DNA from: Hericium rajendrae
Taxonomy: Eukaryota > Basidiomycota > Agaricomycetes > Russulales > Hericiaceae
Length of the DNA: 64,000 nucleotides
Reading direction: 5' to 3'
Assembly (NCBI GenBank): GCA_033439255.1
Contig: CM065886.1
Location: forward strand, 1,550,001-1,614,000
In this document: piece after piece, positions 1-11,150 of the stretch
Layout of the letters: every line of letters starts with the position of its first letter
Numbering within the stretch: the stretch's first letter is position 1
The notes under the pieces: model-generated
What the model saw: only the letters and a program-made list of their open reading frames with translations
Told to the model about the DNA's origin: nothing
The model's database searches: none
Program-made: the position numbers and the translations under genes

Positions 1-382
1 CGGAGCGCGAGTCGTAGCGGATCCAGATACCGAAGTTCTTCACCTTCAGCGGCTTCTTCTCATGGATCTAAAATGCGCATTACGCGGGGTCAGCAATCCC
101 GTCCGCCTGCCTCTTGGGGGCTGCTGGGATAAACACGGAATACTAACGACGTTGACGCCAATGATCTCGCCATTGGCCTTCTTGACCTTCTTCAGCTTGC
201 TGTGGCGCGAGTGAGCAAGTAGGGGTGGCGGAGAGGAGGGGGACGCACCGCAGGAAGTACCAGAAGCGCGACTTGGCGACGACCTCGTTGGGCGCAAAGA
301 TGCGCATGCGGTAGATCTTGGGTGTGGGCTCGCTCTCCGTGGGGAGATGGCGGCCGACAACCTGGTATTCGATGAGGCCCAT
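1..382 (-). CDS. RPL20: 60S ribosomal protein eL20 (L18a), partial at left edge
   Basis: Structural protein of the large ribosomal subunit. Three exons are visible on the minus strand: 382-249, 199-148 and 67-1. They give an N-terminus beginning [17 protein letters not shown], then [38 protein letters not shown] and [20 protein letters not shown], which is the hallmark eL20 sequence; roughly the first 85 of about 175 residues are present and the rest lies beyond position 1. The ATG at 382 directly follows a good acceptor (TTCACAG), so the start codon is probably the first codon of an exon behind a 5'UTR intron; a GTGCGT donor at 523 could be its other end. No competing function. Confidence 0.95.
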
Positions 383-1770
383 CTGTGAACAGAACCTCCA
401 GGTCAGCACAAGTACATCCAGGCGCAACGCATCCCATCCATCCCGGAAAAGCACTCCAGCAGACGAAATTTTGCGCAGGATGGATAGGATGTGTCAGGGG
501 AAGCGATTTGGGGGAATACGCACGGTGATTGTCGGATGGGGTCTTGAGGTTTTGACGACGTTGAAGACGATGAGCACCGGGAGACTCTCCTGTGCGTTTG
601 GGTTTGCGGTGGCAGTGCAGCAAGCGCAAGTTGCCGGCTCGTGTGGCTGGGATAGGCGCCGGTATCTGGGCGCTTGGGAGGGAACGGGCGCTTGTGTCGA
701 ACCACGCGTCGAGGAGCCGATCCAACGTTGAGTTGTCGGGAATTTGACAACGGGCCTGCGGCAGTTGGTTGGTGGGAAGTTGACAGTATCTGTCCAACGG
801 CGAGGCACGCGCCACTTTTTCCTCCTTTGCGGTATCCCCACGTTGTTTGCTTCAGAACTGTATACTACGTCGCCCAATGGTCAGGTGAGGCCCTTCCGCC
901 ACGCAAGATCGTCGTTCTATGTATAATATCCCCAGGTGCGCTGAAACCCGCTTTGAAGTGCGAGGACATGTGTCATTGAAGCTCTCCACAGCGCTTTGCT
1001 CAATCCAATGGCGGGCCGTTAAAGTAGCTTCCCTAACGCCATATGCAACGCGTGGATTCCCTATCTATGCACGGGAACGAACGCAGGGGTCAGCTGCCGA
1101 TATTCAGCTGGTCGGCGAGTGCGAGCCTCTCACGGGCGGCACCGTGAAATGCTCAATCATGAGAACCCTACGAGAAACACATCTGCAGTCCTACAAAAGG
1201 CACTTTTCCCCAGGTCACAAGCGTTGTCGAACTCGTGCGATGATCTGCAAGCAATGTTATCGTCGGAGGTGAGTGGATGGCACTCTCATTCCTCGAACAC
1301 AGAAGGGCATCTCTTCTCGAAGCATCGCCATAAAGGGAACACTTTTTCTATCCCTGCGAATTGCATTCGGGTGAGTGTATCTATTCAAAATACCACAAGA
1401 ATGAGAATTGACTCTTGTAGCCTATTTGTGGAAGGCCAAATGTCCCGTGGCGACGGGATAAATGACGCACACAAGGCGAAAGTCGGGCAGAAATGACTAG
1501 GCAATTATGTGCGCCGTTTATGCAGTCCTACATTCGCCTGTGCACGGTCCTTCGTATCATCTAGCCCCCCACCAAAGTCCGTGTTTCTTCTCATGAAGCC
1601 GCTTTAGCACAGTTTTGTGGAGATGGAATGGGAGAGGCTCCGCTCGCTACCGACATGGATCCCTCGTATAACAGCATGCCCCGAACAAGAAGTTCTGGAC
1701 TGCACTCCTGTCATTGGTGGACCCCAGGTTTGACTTTGACGACCCTGACGAATCCATCCCCGCTGCAAAT
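383..1770. other. Intergenic region between divergent eL20 and aquaporin-like genes
   Basis: Contains the probable 5'UTR exon and intron of the eL20 gene (about 383-560, minus strand) and the shared upstream region of the divergent aquaporin-like gene. Short open frames here show no recognisable protein similarity or consistent splice pattern. No repeats seen. Confidence 0.5.
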
Positions 1771-3276
1771 ATGACTTACGATGAGCGCGAGCGCCCCATG
1801 CACCTCGCTGACTTCCAGGAGCGCCCCCGCGTCCTGCGGATGTGGGAGCGCATACGGAACAAGCAGGCATATTGGCTCATCGAATGTGTTTCTGAAGCTG
1901 TAAGCATCGCTGTTTCCTTTGCCAACCGTTCACAACCTGAGCACGATTTTCCTCACAGATGGGCGTCTTCATCGTTTGCTTTGCGGGTACATCACCCCAA
2001 CCCATCGCAAGACCCCTTTTGAAACTAATTTTTCGGTAGGTGTCGGCGCAACAGCGGCTTATTTTTTCGCACAATTCCTACAAATTCCGATCATGGGCTG
2101 TGCGTCTGCATTTATTACTTCGCACACGACCAACGCTGACGAGCCCGCAGCGCTCTTTACGATCGGGGTGTCGTATGCGGTGGGAGTTGCGTTCGCAGTC
2201 ATGGTCTGCACCTCGCAGAACGGCGGGCACTTCAGCCCCGCGATCACGATCACCTTCGTGCTCTTCAAGCGCTACCCCGTGCGCATGGCCCTCAGGTGTG
2301 CATCCGCCACTCCGCCCCTGCGCCCGCGCAGACACTGACCACGCGCATGGCAGGCACATCGTCGCGCAGGTCCTGGGCGGATACATCGCGTGTCTATTCG
2401 TGTACCTGCAGTGGAAGACGCGCATCGCGGTGAGCGCGCGCTAGTCCCTCGTTCTGTCGGCGGCGCGCGCTAATCCTGCGTAGGAAGCGGAGGCGGCACT
2501 TGTTGCACAGGGCACATTCGAAGCCGTGCAGTTCACGAGCGCCGCGCCGGCGGGAATACTGGCGCTGTATACCCCGCCTGGCGCGAGCCTTGGCCTGGTC
2601 TTCCTCAACGAATTTATATGTGTATGTCGTCGTCTAGATGCTAAGGATGCGATGCATGCTTATTTGCGGACAGGACTTTGTGATTGGGCTGGTGACGTGG
2701 TCCGTCATCGACCCCACGAACGCATTCGTGCCGCCCGCGGTCGTGCCCTGGGGGATTGGGCTCTCCTAGTGGGTCGCGTGCGCTGGACGATCCGCCAAGG
2801 CTAACGTGCTTCTTGCAGCGCCATCGCCATCTGGGGATTCTCCTCGGTCGGACGTACGTGTGCTTCCCCTTCCCCTTCTCCATTCAGCCTGGTGTTAAGC
2901 GCTGATCGACGTACGGCAGTCGTCGCGAACGGCGCGCGGGACGTCGGCGGGCGGCTCGCAGCTATGACCATCTGGGGGACGACGCGCGCCGCTGGCGGCC
3001 GATACGCGGCGATCCTCGGGCTCACGAACATCCCGGCAACGATCGTGTCCTACGTCGTGTACGAGCTCGTCTTTGCAGACTCGACGCGCGGTGAGCTGTC
3101 TCGTGTTCCGTGCTTCGCCGCTTTGTTGAATCGTAATGGCAGTGGTGCATGCGGCGCATCGGACGGTACTGGAGGCGCAGAAAGCACGCGAGGCATACCA
3201 TCGGAATTTGGAGGAGTCTGCGCCGCCGTCGCCGTCATCTGGCTTTGGGGAGAATGCAGATTATAAGGGTCCTTGA
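1771..3276 (+). CDS. Aquaporin/aquaglyceroporin-like MIP family channel
   Basis: Nine exons: 1771-1899, 1959-1986, 2040-2295, 2354-2429, 2484-2621, 2674-2768, 2819-2853, 2920-3090, 3143-3276; 353 residues, sum divisible by three. Six hydrophobic segments and the two half-helix loops of a major intrinsic protein are visible. The first NPA box reads HFSPAIT (Ser for Asn) and the second reads NGARDVGGR (Gly for Pro, but the conserved Arg-Asp kept). Predicted to be a plasma or internal membrane channel for water or small neutral solutes; substrate cannot be assigned because both signature boxes deviate. The soluble N-terminus (MTYDERERPMHLADF) and C-terminal tail resemble fungal aquaglyceroporin extensions. 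The start is the first ATG after an in-frame TAA (1669) that precedes a well spliced frame; an upstream non-ATG extension is open but lacks a start. Confidence 0.88.
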
Positions 3277-3623
3277 GCCTAGAGTTGTGCTGGTTGTTTG
3301 TGTAGGCTGCTCAACACAGCCGCTCTGTCGAGGGCTACGGGAGGATATGACTGTCAGTTATCATATGTATAAAAGGAACCACACATTGCTTGTATCGTTG
3401 TCATAGATGATTTATGTCTCAGACCTACTCTGTGTGCGTCTGGGACGCGATGCTTTCCCAGGGAAGGGGGCATACGACTGCAGGTTGACGGAAGTTGAGT
3501 ACCTCACATCGAGAGTAGGCGGGACACATTGTGAGCAAGATCATTCTATCTGATACAAAGTACAGTTTACTGGTGACAAGAAAGCGGGCGACGACAAACT
3601 GCAGATACAGCACGAAACTGACG
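3277..3623. other. Convergent 3' intergenic spacer
   Basis: The 347 bp between the stop codons of the aquaporin-like gene and the CSN5 gene, which converge. It should hold both 3' ends; no gene, repeat or RNA was recognised. Confidence 0.5.
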
Positions 3624-5091
3624 CTAGCCGATCGACATCGCCGTGTCGGCTGCGTCCGAAATCTTACTCGTATCCTCCTGCGTACTCGACGAACCAGGTC
3701 GGCGCGAGAAGATGACGTCTTTGATAACCTGGGCGATGAGACCGTGTTGCGCCTCGACGGCGATCTTAGTGCTAATATAACTTGAGTGAGCGCAGGAAGG
3801 CTGAACATGATGACGGCGACGAACCTGTCTTTGACATGCCGCGTCAGGACGTTGTCGTCTTTCTTCTCTCCGTTCTTCTGTGGAAGAGTTAGCAAGAGAT
3901 AAGCGGAAAGTGAAAGTTAGAGGCGCACCTTGTTGTATGTTACTTGGTCGTCCTTCAATGTTGGCACTGCCGGACGGGTGTGCGGCACGCTGCTCGCAGC
4001 TTTCACGAGCTTCTCATGCAGATCTGACAATTGCGACGCTGCATACGCGCGATTCTGTCATCCCCAGTTGAGCATCGCGACGGTAAGAACCGTACATGCA
4101 GACTTACCGAGATGAGCGGGCTCTGGCTGAGCGTGTTTACCCAGTACTTATTCCACAGCAAGCCGAGCAGCTCGGTGTCGAGGCTCGATTTGAAAATCTC
4201 GACGTTCAGCGGGTAATATTGGTTCGCGTGCACACCAAAGTCTTCGATCTTACTAAGCGGGATGCTTTGATATTCGGAAGAGGACACGTTGGGCGGGGTG
4301 TAGTTCTCGGGGTAGGTGCGGAAAGCGCCGATGTCGACACGGCCGGCGGAGATCGTGCGGTTAGGGTCAATCTAGTCCGAGCAGTTAGACGACAGTAGAA
4401 AAGTCATTAAGGGGATGGAACGTACGACGACGGCGACGAATGGGTCTTGGTATTTCTGGTTGTTCAGCTGGGTGCTGACATCAATGCCTGATAGCCAGCA
4501 TCCGTAGCCGGGATGTGAGTGGTACCAGCCAATTGCATTTTCTAACCGTGCGACCTGCGTCCCCATAAGTTTGAATGCTGAGGATGAGAGGAACATCACA
4601 CACCTTCTCGCTCTCCGAGATGTATTGCACCATGTACTCATTGGCCTCATTGGCGGCATTCACTCGCGTCTCGGTTCCCTGAACGGGCAGCGCGAACGAG
4701 TCGATGATCACGAGCGAGTCTCCCATCACCTTCCCCTGCATCAGTCCCATGATCTCGTAGGGGACGCCAGATCGCGCATGGATAACCTGCAGATTGTAAA
4801 TTCAATGATTTCAGCCACACACGCATGAAGGGACGCACCATCTTGATCAGTGCGACCGCTGAAATCTTGCATGTCTTGAAATAATGGGGGCTTTAGAATA
4901 TGATGAGCGTCGTCGCGACTGAGGTGCAACGAAGGGACGGTGGTGACTAACTCATTGGCCCAAGGAGCTTCACGGTTAATGCGCTTGTTTGCTTCTACGT
5001 CGAACGCGTAGATCTCGTCCTGGGGAGACAGCTCCCGGATGTCATTCGTTAGAGAAAAGGACTTCAACGCTGTATCGGATGACGACGCCAT
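3624..5091 (-). CDS. CSN5: COP9 signalosome subunit 5 (JAMM deneddylase)
   Basis: Catalytic subunit of the COP9 signalosome, the metalloprotease that removes Nedd8/Rub1 from cullins and so tunes cullin-RING ubiquitin ligases. Eight exons (5091-4952, 4890-4839, 4786-4604, 4554-4426, 4371-4108, 4054-3929, 3877-3825, 3771-3624) join to 364 residues, the usual length. The MPN+ metal site is complete: Glu75 in the [10 protein letters not shown] segment and the JAMM motif [14 protein letters not shown] with His137, His139, Ser147 and Asp150. The N-terminal [10 protein letters not shown] and APWANDPHYFK blocks distinguish CSN5 from the proteasomal paralogue Rpn11. All introns have GT-AG ends and phases agree. 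It is transcribed convergently with the aquaporin-like gene. Confidence 0.97.
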
Positions 5092-5189
5092 CCTGTCTAC
5101 ACTGGCACAAGACCGTGCAGAAGATGCTATGTTGTTTGTTTAGCTGCAAGCTCCCGCCACTTGAAGCGCTCCTCCTGCTAATGGTCACG

Positions 5190-5302
5190 TGGGCACTTCC
5201 ACGCTGCCGGACCGCCTCGGACCGCCTGAAATAAGGACCTTTCCTCCTGCCTTCATCTCGCCTCCCCCTTGCATCCGTCCTCTACCAATTTCTCTCACAT
5301 TC
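5190..5302 (+). repeat. Upstream cassette of small gene family, copy 1 (interrupted)
   Basis: A pyrimidine-rich stretch (CCTTTCCTCCTGCCTTCATC, then CCTTGCATCCGTCCTCTACC) matches the region just upstream of the intact family member at 13380-13440. It is cut off at 5302 by the inverted-repeat element and resumes after 5675, directly before the pseudogene at 5705. It is therefore the ancestral promoter/5'UTR of that pseudogene. Confidence 0.65.
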
Positions 5303-5675
5303 ACACTGCGGGCAAGGTCCCATGAGAACTTTGATAAAATAACGATGCCATCATAGTCTTTTGGACGAAGGAAAAGGCATGGGTTATGCGGCAACAATTG
5401 TTCTATATTATCTATGCCCTCTGCAATGACCTTGACATGGGCTCGTATGACAACACCACGAGCGCATGGTGATGGCATGCATGTTTGGCATATGATCTGC
5501 GAGCACATCGCATGTGTGCACTATGTGCATGCGTAGCAAAGGATGGTCTCAATAATGAGAGCATTGATATTTTGGTCTTTCTTTGCTCACTGAGCTCAGC
5601 TTGCATAAGTTGTCCACTGGATCACAATGCAATCCAAATGGATTTCCAGCTTACATCGGACCTTGTCCGCAGTGT
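5303..5675. mobile_element. MITE-like element with 18-bp terminal inverted repeats
   Basis: Left end ACACTGCGGGCAAGGTCC (5303-5320) and right end GGACCTTGTCCGCAGTGT (5658-5675) are inverted repeats matching at 17 of 18 positions. The 337 bp between them carries no coding capacity. The element splits a sequence that is continuous in a paralogous copy (about 13440-13455), which supports an insertion. No clear target-site duplication was found, so the superfamily is unassigned. A non-autonomous DNA transposon is the best reading. Confidence 0.7.
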
Positions 5676-5704
5676 CATCAGTGTCTCATTCTCCTCGTAA
5701 AAAT

Positions 5705-5910
5705 ATGCCAAGATGCCATCCATCAAAGCCGTACCTCGTCCAAAATCGTCAAGACTCCACAAAGAGCCGTGTTCGCAAGCCTCTCGTCGGAGACTTCACA
5801 CCCGAACTTCGAGCGGAACACCACAATGTGGGTTCTCTACCGCCATTGTTATTGATTTGTTGTGCTGAACCCTCCAACATAGATCTGCGCATGAGGCTAT
5901 AAAGACGGGT
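5705..5910 (+). pseudogene. Truncated pseudogene paralogous to the gene at 13472
   Basis: From ATG 5705 the frame reads MPRCHPSKPYLVQNRQDSTK and continues to a DFTPELRAEHHN block, nearly identical to exon 1 of the gene at 13472. A splice donor follows (GTGGGT at 5828) with an acceptor CAACATAG ending at about 5880. The second exon begins ICA and then meets TGA where the intact copy has an Arg codon (CGG) before GYKD. The nonsense codon, loss of all downstream homology and an insertion in the promoter show it is dead. Confidence 0.8.
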
Positions 5911-6103
5911 GATCGGAAGATTGGACGCGGCGCCAACCTCGCTGCAAATGACAATAATGTGAATGTCTCGATCTCGACTCGTACCGCGACAGACAGCAAC
6001 ATGCAGTGTTTTTAATGGAAGATTAAATATGAGGTTTCTTTCCCGATATCTCGACTAAACTATCGATGAGATATGAGAATCGATGCTCGTCCATGTCGTC
6101 TAC

Positions 6104-8009
6104 TTAGTAACAGGACTCTGCGGTGAGGGATACCTTGCCGTCTTGCAAAGGCCACACATTGGCGATGCGCTCTTTCTCGTGTTGAGAAGGTGCACCATCT
6201 ATGGCGGCTTCTTTGGCGCCCTCGACTGCATGCTTGGCGGCCTCATATTGGCCCGCATCAACATTTTCCTCACCGTCCAACGGGATGCCGAGACGCTGCA
6301 ATAGCTCGTCGCACATGGACGCATCACGCCTGATTGTTGACCATTCCTCTTTGATCTGCCTCTCATCTGCATCATTGATCTCGATGGGGAATGGCACAAG
6401 AGGTGCACGATCCTCGTCGACACCAACCGCCGCACTCCACACGGCCCGGCACGTCACGAAGCTATAACGTATGAACGCGAGGCCCTCCGTCATTCCGCGC
6501 GTGATGGAAGCCAAAGGACTGCTGATAATGCGTTTCGCTTGAACGCCCATGTCGCCGTACAATTCTTCCGCTAGTTCAGGGTCCTGGTCGCGCATGAAGA
6601 TTTCGTGTAGCCTCTGACGCAGCGCGTGACGATGAGCGAGACGAGCTCGCCGCTGTTGCTCATCGTCCAAATCATTGACCTCTGAAGAAAGTTCGGGACC
6701 ATCTTCATGTGAAGAGTTGACGAGTGCGTGTTCCTCGGCAGTGTAGGCGGGCGGAATATCAAGTTGTAAGTAATATGGCGCAACGGTAGCGCCCTGCCAA
6801 TCAATGATCCCTGTCAACTTGCAGGACGGGGGTGTACCTGTGATAAGAATGTTGCTCGCGTGGAGATCGGGATGCCAAAGGATGTAGGACGAATGTTTTG
6901 GAGCGATGTGAGGGATCAGCTTCTCGTAGTCCGAGATGAGACGACCGTAAGCGTCATGCGTGGGTGGGTCTGGATGCGCGTCAATGGACGAGCGAGCGCA
7001 CATCCCTAGGGCAGACAAGTACGAGTGTACATCGGACCCTGGCGTATTTCAACGAAGGATCAAAAGAAGCAGCCGCTGCACTCACAAGGACCCCTGTCGA
7101 TATTCAAACTAGCCCTCCCTGCTCTCCAAAACTCTCGATCAGTTGTTGGCCCGATACAGAACCGCGCAGAATTAGACTTCGGTGATGTATCCTGGGTATA
7201 CAGAGGACGATCTCGCAGGCATTCGGAGACATCCTCCTTGTAATAGATGGAACCAATTTGGGAGAAGCGTGTGCTTGACAAGCGTGACTCGATAAGCTGG
7301 ATAACAGGGAGAATGGTGACAAAGGGATCGCTCTCCAGAGGAAGCTCAGTTTCGTCATGTTGATAGAGCTGTACTCCGGGAATTTTATCGTACATAATGT
7401 ACTCCGCTCCAACAGGTGTTGAGTCGGCTTTAGAACACCACGTTCGCACTTGGGGAACAGGAATTCCATGCTCGGTGCGAAGATAGTCCAGAGTTGCTAC
7501 TTCGCTGGCCGTACAGAAGTGTTTCGGTCCAGCGACGGGGAAGGGTATCTTGGCAATGAACTCAACATCGTTGTCAAACTTCAGCGAAAAAACGCGGTTC
7601 ATAGTTCCTGAGAAGGGCTCTAAGTTGTTCAAGGACTATGGAAAATCACTCACCATCTTGGATTTTCTCGAAGGTTGTGCACTTGTTAGCTCCTGCGGAT
7701 CGGACAGCGACATCCAGGAATGCCTGAATATTGAACGGCACATATCGCACAGCGCGTTCTGAAGCGGAAGTAAATCATCACGTTATTCACGTGAATCGGC
7801 AGTGATTCGGCACTTACGCTTCTCGTCGTTGTAAAGCCACTGCTGGGTGGTCACAGAAAATAGTTCTCGCTCCTCTATTCCATTGTTTAGCACTTCTCAG
7901 ATCGAGAATGGAGGCACTCACTATTCACATCAAAGAACAAGGAGCGTTGAACCGGGGGCAACGGCGAAGGAGGCATCAAACATCGTAACAAACGCTTCGT
8001 GGCGAGCAT
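6104..8009 (-). CDS. AIM9: AIM9-like mitochondrial aminoglycoside-phosphotransferase-fold protein
   Basis: Five exons (8009-7922, 7874-7818, 7758-7654, 7607-7086, 7038-6104) give 568 residues in one frame. The protein starts with a basic, hydroxylated, Arg-rich leader (MLATKRLLRCLMPPSPLPPV) typical of a mitochondrial presequence. The conserved blocks QQWLYNDEKQRAVRYVPFNI, EVATLDYLR and VGAEYIMYDKIPG follow. The phosphotransferase catalytic loop is HPDLHASN (residues 313-320) and the metal-binding motif is GIIDW (Asp337). This is the order seen in fungal AIM9/APH-family proteins, which are linked to mitochondrial inheritance but whose substrate is unknown. The catalytic His-x-Asp and Asn are present, so activity is possible. 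The start is set by exon 1, whose phase and GTGAGT donor fit only this ATG. A naive reading would extend a false start (MNNLEPFS) into the intron at 7653-7608. Confidence 0.87.
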
Positions 8010-8293
8010 CGTTGACCGTCGTCCAGGTGTTGGAAATCGGTAGGATGGAATATACTGTAGCACTGGCTGGTAAGTGTGGGCAAGCTTGAGATTGGGTGGG
8101 AGACTGAACCTGCCAACTGAACTTGAAGACGTTGGAATGACGGTGTTGCACAAAATAGACTATAATCCCGTGAGTCTTAGAGGGCAGCCATCAGCAAAAG
8201 TGCAAAGTTAAGAATTGCCCCGGTGGCGCCTGGCGGCGCATGGCCGGGATCAGCGGTCCGGGTGCCAGACGATTTACGCTTACGTAGCCTGAT

Positions 8294-9093
8294 ATGACAC
8301 CAGTGAGTTTGCTCGCACTCTTATCTTGGCTCTTCCCAGTCGAGGCCTTGCTTGTATGGCTGCGACGAGGAGCTCAGCGATCTGGCGAGGACTTATAAGG
8401 TCCATCCCATCATCGAGAGCACCTTATATTCTCTTGCCCGAACATTTGTGTCACTCAAGGTGAGTTCTAGCTACAATGGCGCGAAGCCCACCTCTTCCAG
8501 CAAGTCATCCTCGATTTCAGCTCTTCACTGTCGCTGGAGCTCTTCTTGATCCGTTCGATGTCCTCTTCACTATCCGAGATGCGTTCTTCAACATGATTCT
8601 CCTCATCTCCCCCATCCTCACCTTGGCTTCCATCGGTCTCGCCTTCAGACCTCTTGCCTTCGCCTTCCAACTTGTCGTCTCGGTTCCCGTCGCCGTCGTC
8701 TTCAAAATCATTGCCGTTGCCGTCGTCACGCTTACTGTAATCCACACCCATATTGACATCTCCATCATTCGGCGCATCCCCGCATCACTCCTGCATGCCC
8801 TACTACGGCTACTTGTTCAAAAGCTTCACGATGCACGTGCATTTTCCCTTTCTTTCCTCCCGAATCGTGCGCTGTATGCGTGTCTTCCTCCTCTATCCTC
8901 TCTCTGTGGCTCTGCATCGTCTGTATCTCCGTCCACCTTGCTGCGCTCGCCCTGCGCGTGCACGCGATCCTCAACTTCGCATCGACCGTCGGGTGGCGCT
9001 ATGGCGTGTATTGTACGTGCTTGTTCCGTGGACAAACATCGAACGGAGCGTCGTGTGGACGACGACATTATCCGTCCCGTAGACCACGCGTAA
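8294..9093 (+). CDS. Putative multi-pass membrane protein, unrecognised, exons uncertain
   Basis: No known family recognised. The best model joins 8294-8302, 8340-8459 and 8521 onward. It gives MTPSRPCLYGCDEELSDLAR, then HPIIESTLYSLARTFVSLK, LFTVAGALLDPFDVLFTIRD and several strongly hydrophobic segments to about residue 140. Intron 1 is only 37 nt, which is short; intron 2 (GTGAGT...TTTCAG) is convincing. The frame stays open to TGA/TAA near 9093, but after about 8860 its composition becomes less protein-like. An overlapping frame (8880-9248) encodes a second good membrane helix (LWLCIVCISVHLAALALRVH). Possible terminal exon(s) at 9570-9605 and 9667-9702 (RFRAVVIGLLE then VLIDDCGTVDRK, GTAAGC donor) may belong to it. 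The opposite strand reads as an acidic low-complexity frame and was judged a shadow. Confidence 0.45.
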
Positions 9094-10454
9094 GAGGTAT
9101 TAGAGGTTTCGTGTTTGCGACGGGCACCGATCGTGTCCGTCCGAGGCGCTGTTACCCTGGTCGCGCTTGCGCTGTACTCATGAAGTGCATTGAGATCGAC
9201 ACTGCTATGCGCCATGTTTGTCTGGCTGGCTGCTGCCCGTATGGGTAACTTGCTGGAGATTTGTTGAAGGCCCAAAGGATTTCTCTCGGCCGCTTCGGGG
9301 ATGGACTTCAAGGATGACATCATTCAAGACTCCATCCCCGTGATCGAAACGCGTCAATAACTGCAAACACAGCACGTCGCGTCGTTCTGAATCTGATTCT
9401 CAGGGTCAAAGTTGTCTCATCCCTCCTTCCTCCTCCCATCATGTCCCCACTCTCCCCCTAATGCCCCCATCTCTGTTGCTATGCCTCTCCCTCAAGCACC
9501 CTCCCAGGTGATCCATACATAATTGGAGTTCCCTCACAGACCCACGGAGCTTATGTGTGATTGTCGAGAGCGATTCCGCGCCGTAGTTATTGGATTGCTT
9601 GAAGTAAGCGCATACATCCGCCTTTTTTCTGCTGTTGAGTTTCTGCTCACTTTCTTTGTGGTTAGGTGCTTATTGACGACTGTGGGACTGTTGACCGCAA
9701 ATAGCTCGTCCCAGGCAGCTTCCACCGCCGAATAGTGCAGGATCGCAAGTAGCTACGACTGCGCCGCGCGGCACACCACTTATCTGTATGTATAATATAT
9801 ATTTGCCTTCCTGTCTGTTTTATGCGCCCTAGCTCACTTGTTCATTTCATACTCGGGTGTATTGCCCTCGCGCCCGGTACGTCGTCATCTTCGCACTAAG
9901 TTTCGTTTCGCTCGCACGGCTTTTTACGAGGATGCGGCCACGGCCCGACGAAAGATAACTGGTTACTGGGGAAAGCTCTTTCGGTGCGTACTGGCTGTGC
10001 ATCGTGGCTTGTGCCGTTGTAGTTAGATTAGACACTGTGAATATCTAATTTAATTTCTTGTATCACTTTGAACATGGTACACGGAAAGGTGTGATCTCTC
10101 TAAGTATCATGGTACCAACATCAATTATATAGGTCGGGGCTGGTGTGCTATGAAAAGCCATGATAATGTCGGAGCACCTGGCGAGACCTTGTAAGGTCAA
10201 CCAGGTGCCACCAGGCCTTATCACGCGTACCATCCTGGTGGCATCTGGTCAGAAAATCCATCTGCGAAAAGGTCTTGCCAGAAGCTCATTGCCTGATATA
10301 CGTGGCATACCTGGCCGACCTTATAAGGCGTCTTAATCCCTGGCCGTACTCTTGCAGTTTTGCTGATGCGCCGCTCGCTACCCCGCCATTTCAAGGGACT
10401 CGGAGGTCGCTTCGGCGCGCCTGCGGCACTGGACCCCCCTCGATACCACCGATT
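9094..10454. other. Intergenic region with hairpins
   Basis: Apart from the possible terminal exons near 9570-9702 noted for the preceding gene, no gene is supported. Around 10180-10340 there are several inverted repeats: CCAGGTGCCACCAGG (10201-10215) against CCTGGTGGCATCTGG (10234-10248), one mismatch in pairing, and GACCTT/AAGGTC palindromes. These suggest a small decayed element. Confidence 0.4.
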
Positions 10455-10548
10455 TCGTCTATTGTGCCCGTCATTGTGCACCGGTACGTGACCGCATTTG
10501 CGTTGAACACGAGCGCTTCCCGAGCGCGATGCCTTCCTCCTGCCTTCA
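10455..10548 (+). repeat. Upstream cassette of small gene family, copy 2 (orphan)
   Basis: Shares with 13285-13400 the blocks TCTATTGT-CC--TCATTGTGCA, GTGACCGCATTTGCGTTGAA and CACGAGC, followed by GCCTTCCTCCTGCCTTCATC. In the other copies this leads into an open reading frame; here it runs straight into the 19-bp tandem repeat and no coding remnant follows. It is an orphan promoter duplicate. Confidence 0.65.
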
Positions 10549-10640
10549 TCTCATAACATCACTATTACTTCATAACATCACTATTACTTCATAACATCAC
10601 TATTACTTCATAACATCACTATTACTTCATAACATCACTA
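10549..10640 (+). repeat. 19-bp tandem repeat, about five copies
   Basis: The unit CATAACATCACTATTACTT is repeated head to tail about 4.8 times with essentially no divergence until the last copy (CTACTACTTT). It abuts the orphan promoter cassette. Low divergence implies a young or actively homogenised minisatellite. Confidence 0.9.
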
Positions 10641-11150
10641 CTACTTTGCTTGTGGGTCTTTCGAGTCCTGCGTCCTCGCTCTATGCCGGAAATGTATGGC
10701 TCAATTATCATTAGCCTACAGATCTCCTTTGACCCAGTCCCGTCGTCGAACCTCCGTTGCATCCTGTACTTCCCGGCGTCGTGTATTTCTTTATTTCCAT
10801 ATGTTCTCACAAACACGTCTGTGTTCTCTCATTTTGTCCCGCTTCAGTCTCGCACCGCGAGCTTGCTCGTGCCATCGCATGAGACTGATGCAGCGTGGAC
10901 CATGAGTACAGCAAATGATCTCAATATATTGTTTTATACGTCCTAGGTACAAAAGAGCGTGACGATACTGTGGGAGGCTACAGTCAAAGAGCGGGAGTGT
11001 GGTACATGATTTAACTGCGATACAAAATAACCTGATAGGCGTTGAAACGACTGTGATGATGAGGCCTCAAAGCCCATCGATGATATCATGCAGCATGAGC
11101 GAGCGTGCACCGCTGAAGTGCTTCCGGGAGAGAGACAGTTAGTCGAATTC
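10641..11150. other. Intergenic spacer downstream of PD-(D/E)XK-like gene
   Basis: Pyrimidine-rich sequence followed by the presumed 3'UTR of the minus-strand gene. Short open frames only; nothing recognised. Confidence 0.4.

Noticed and set aside
7608-7632. ATG giving MNNLEPFS as start of the phosphotransferase-like gene
   Set aside because: Lies inside an intron (GTGAGT...CTCAG); upstream exons carry conserved family sequence and a mitochondrial leader.
8467-8751. Acidic minus-strand ORF at the putative membrane-protein locus
   Set aside because: Asp/Glu/Gly low complexity is what the reverse of hydrophobic codons yields; the plus strand has a spliced continuous frame with helices.
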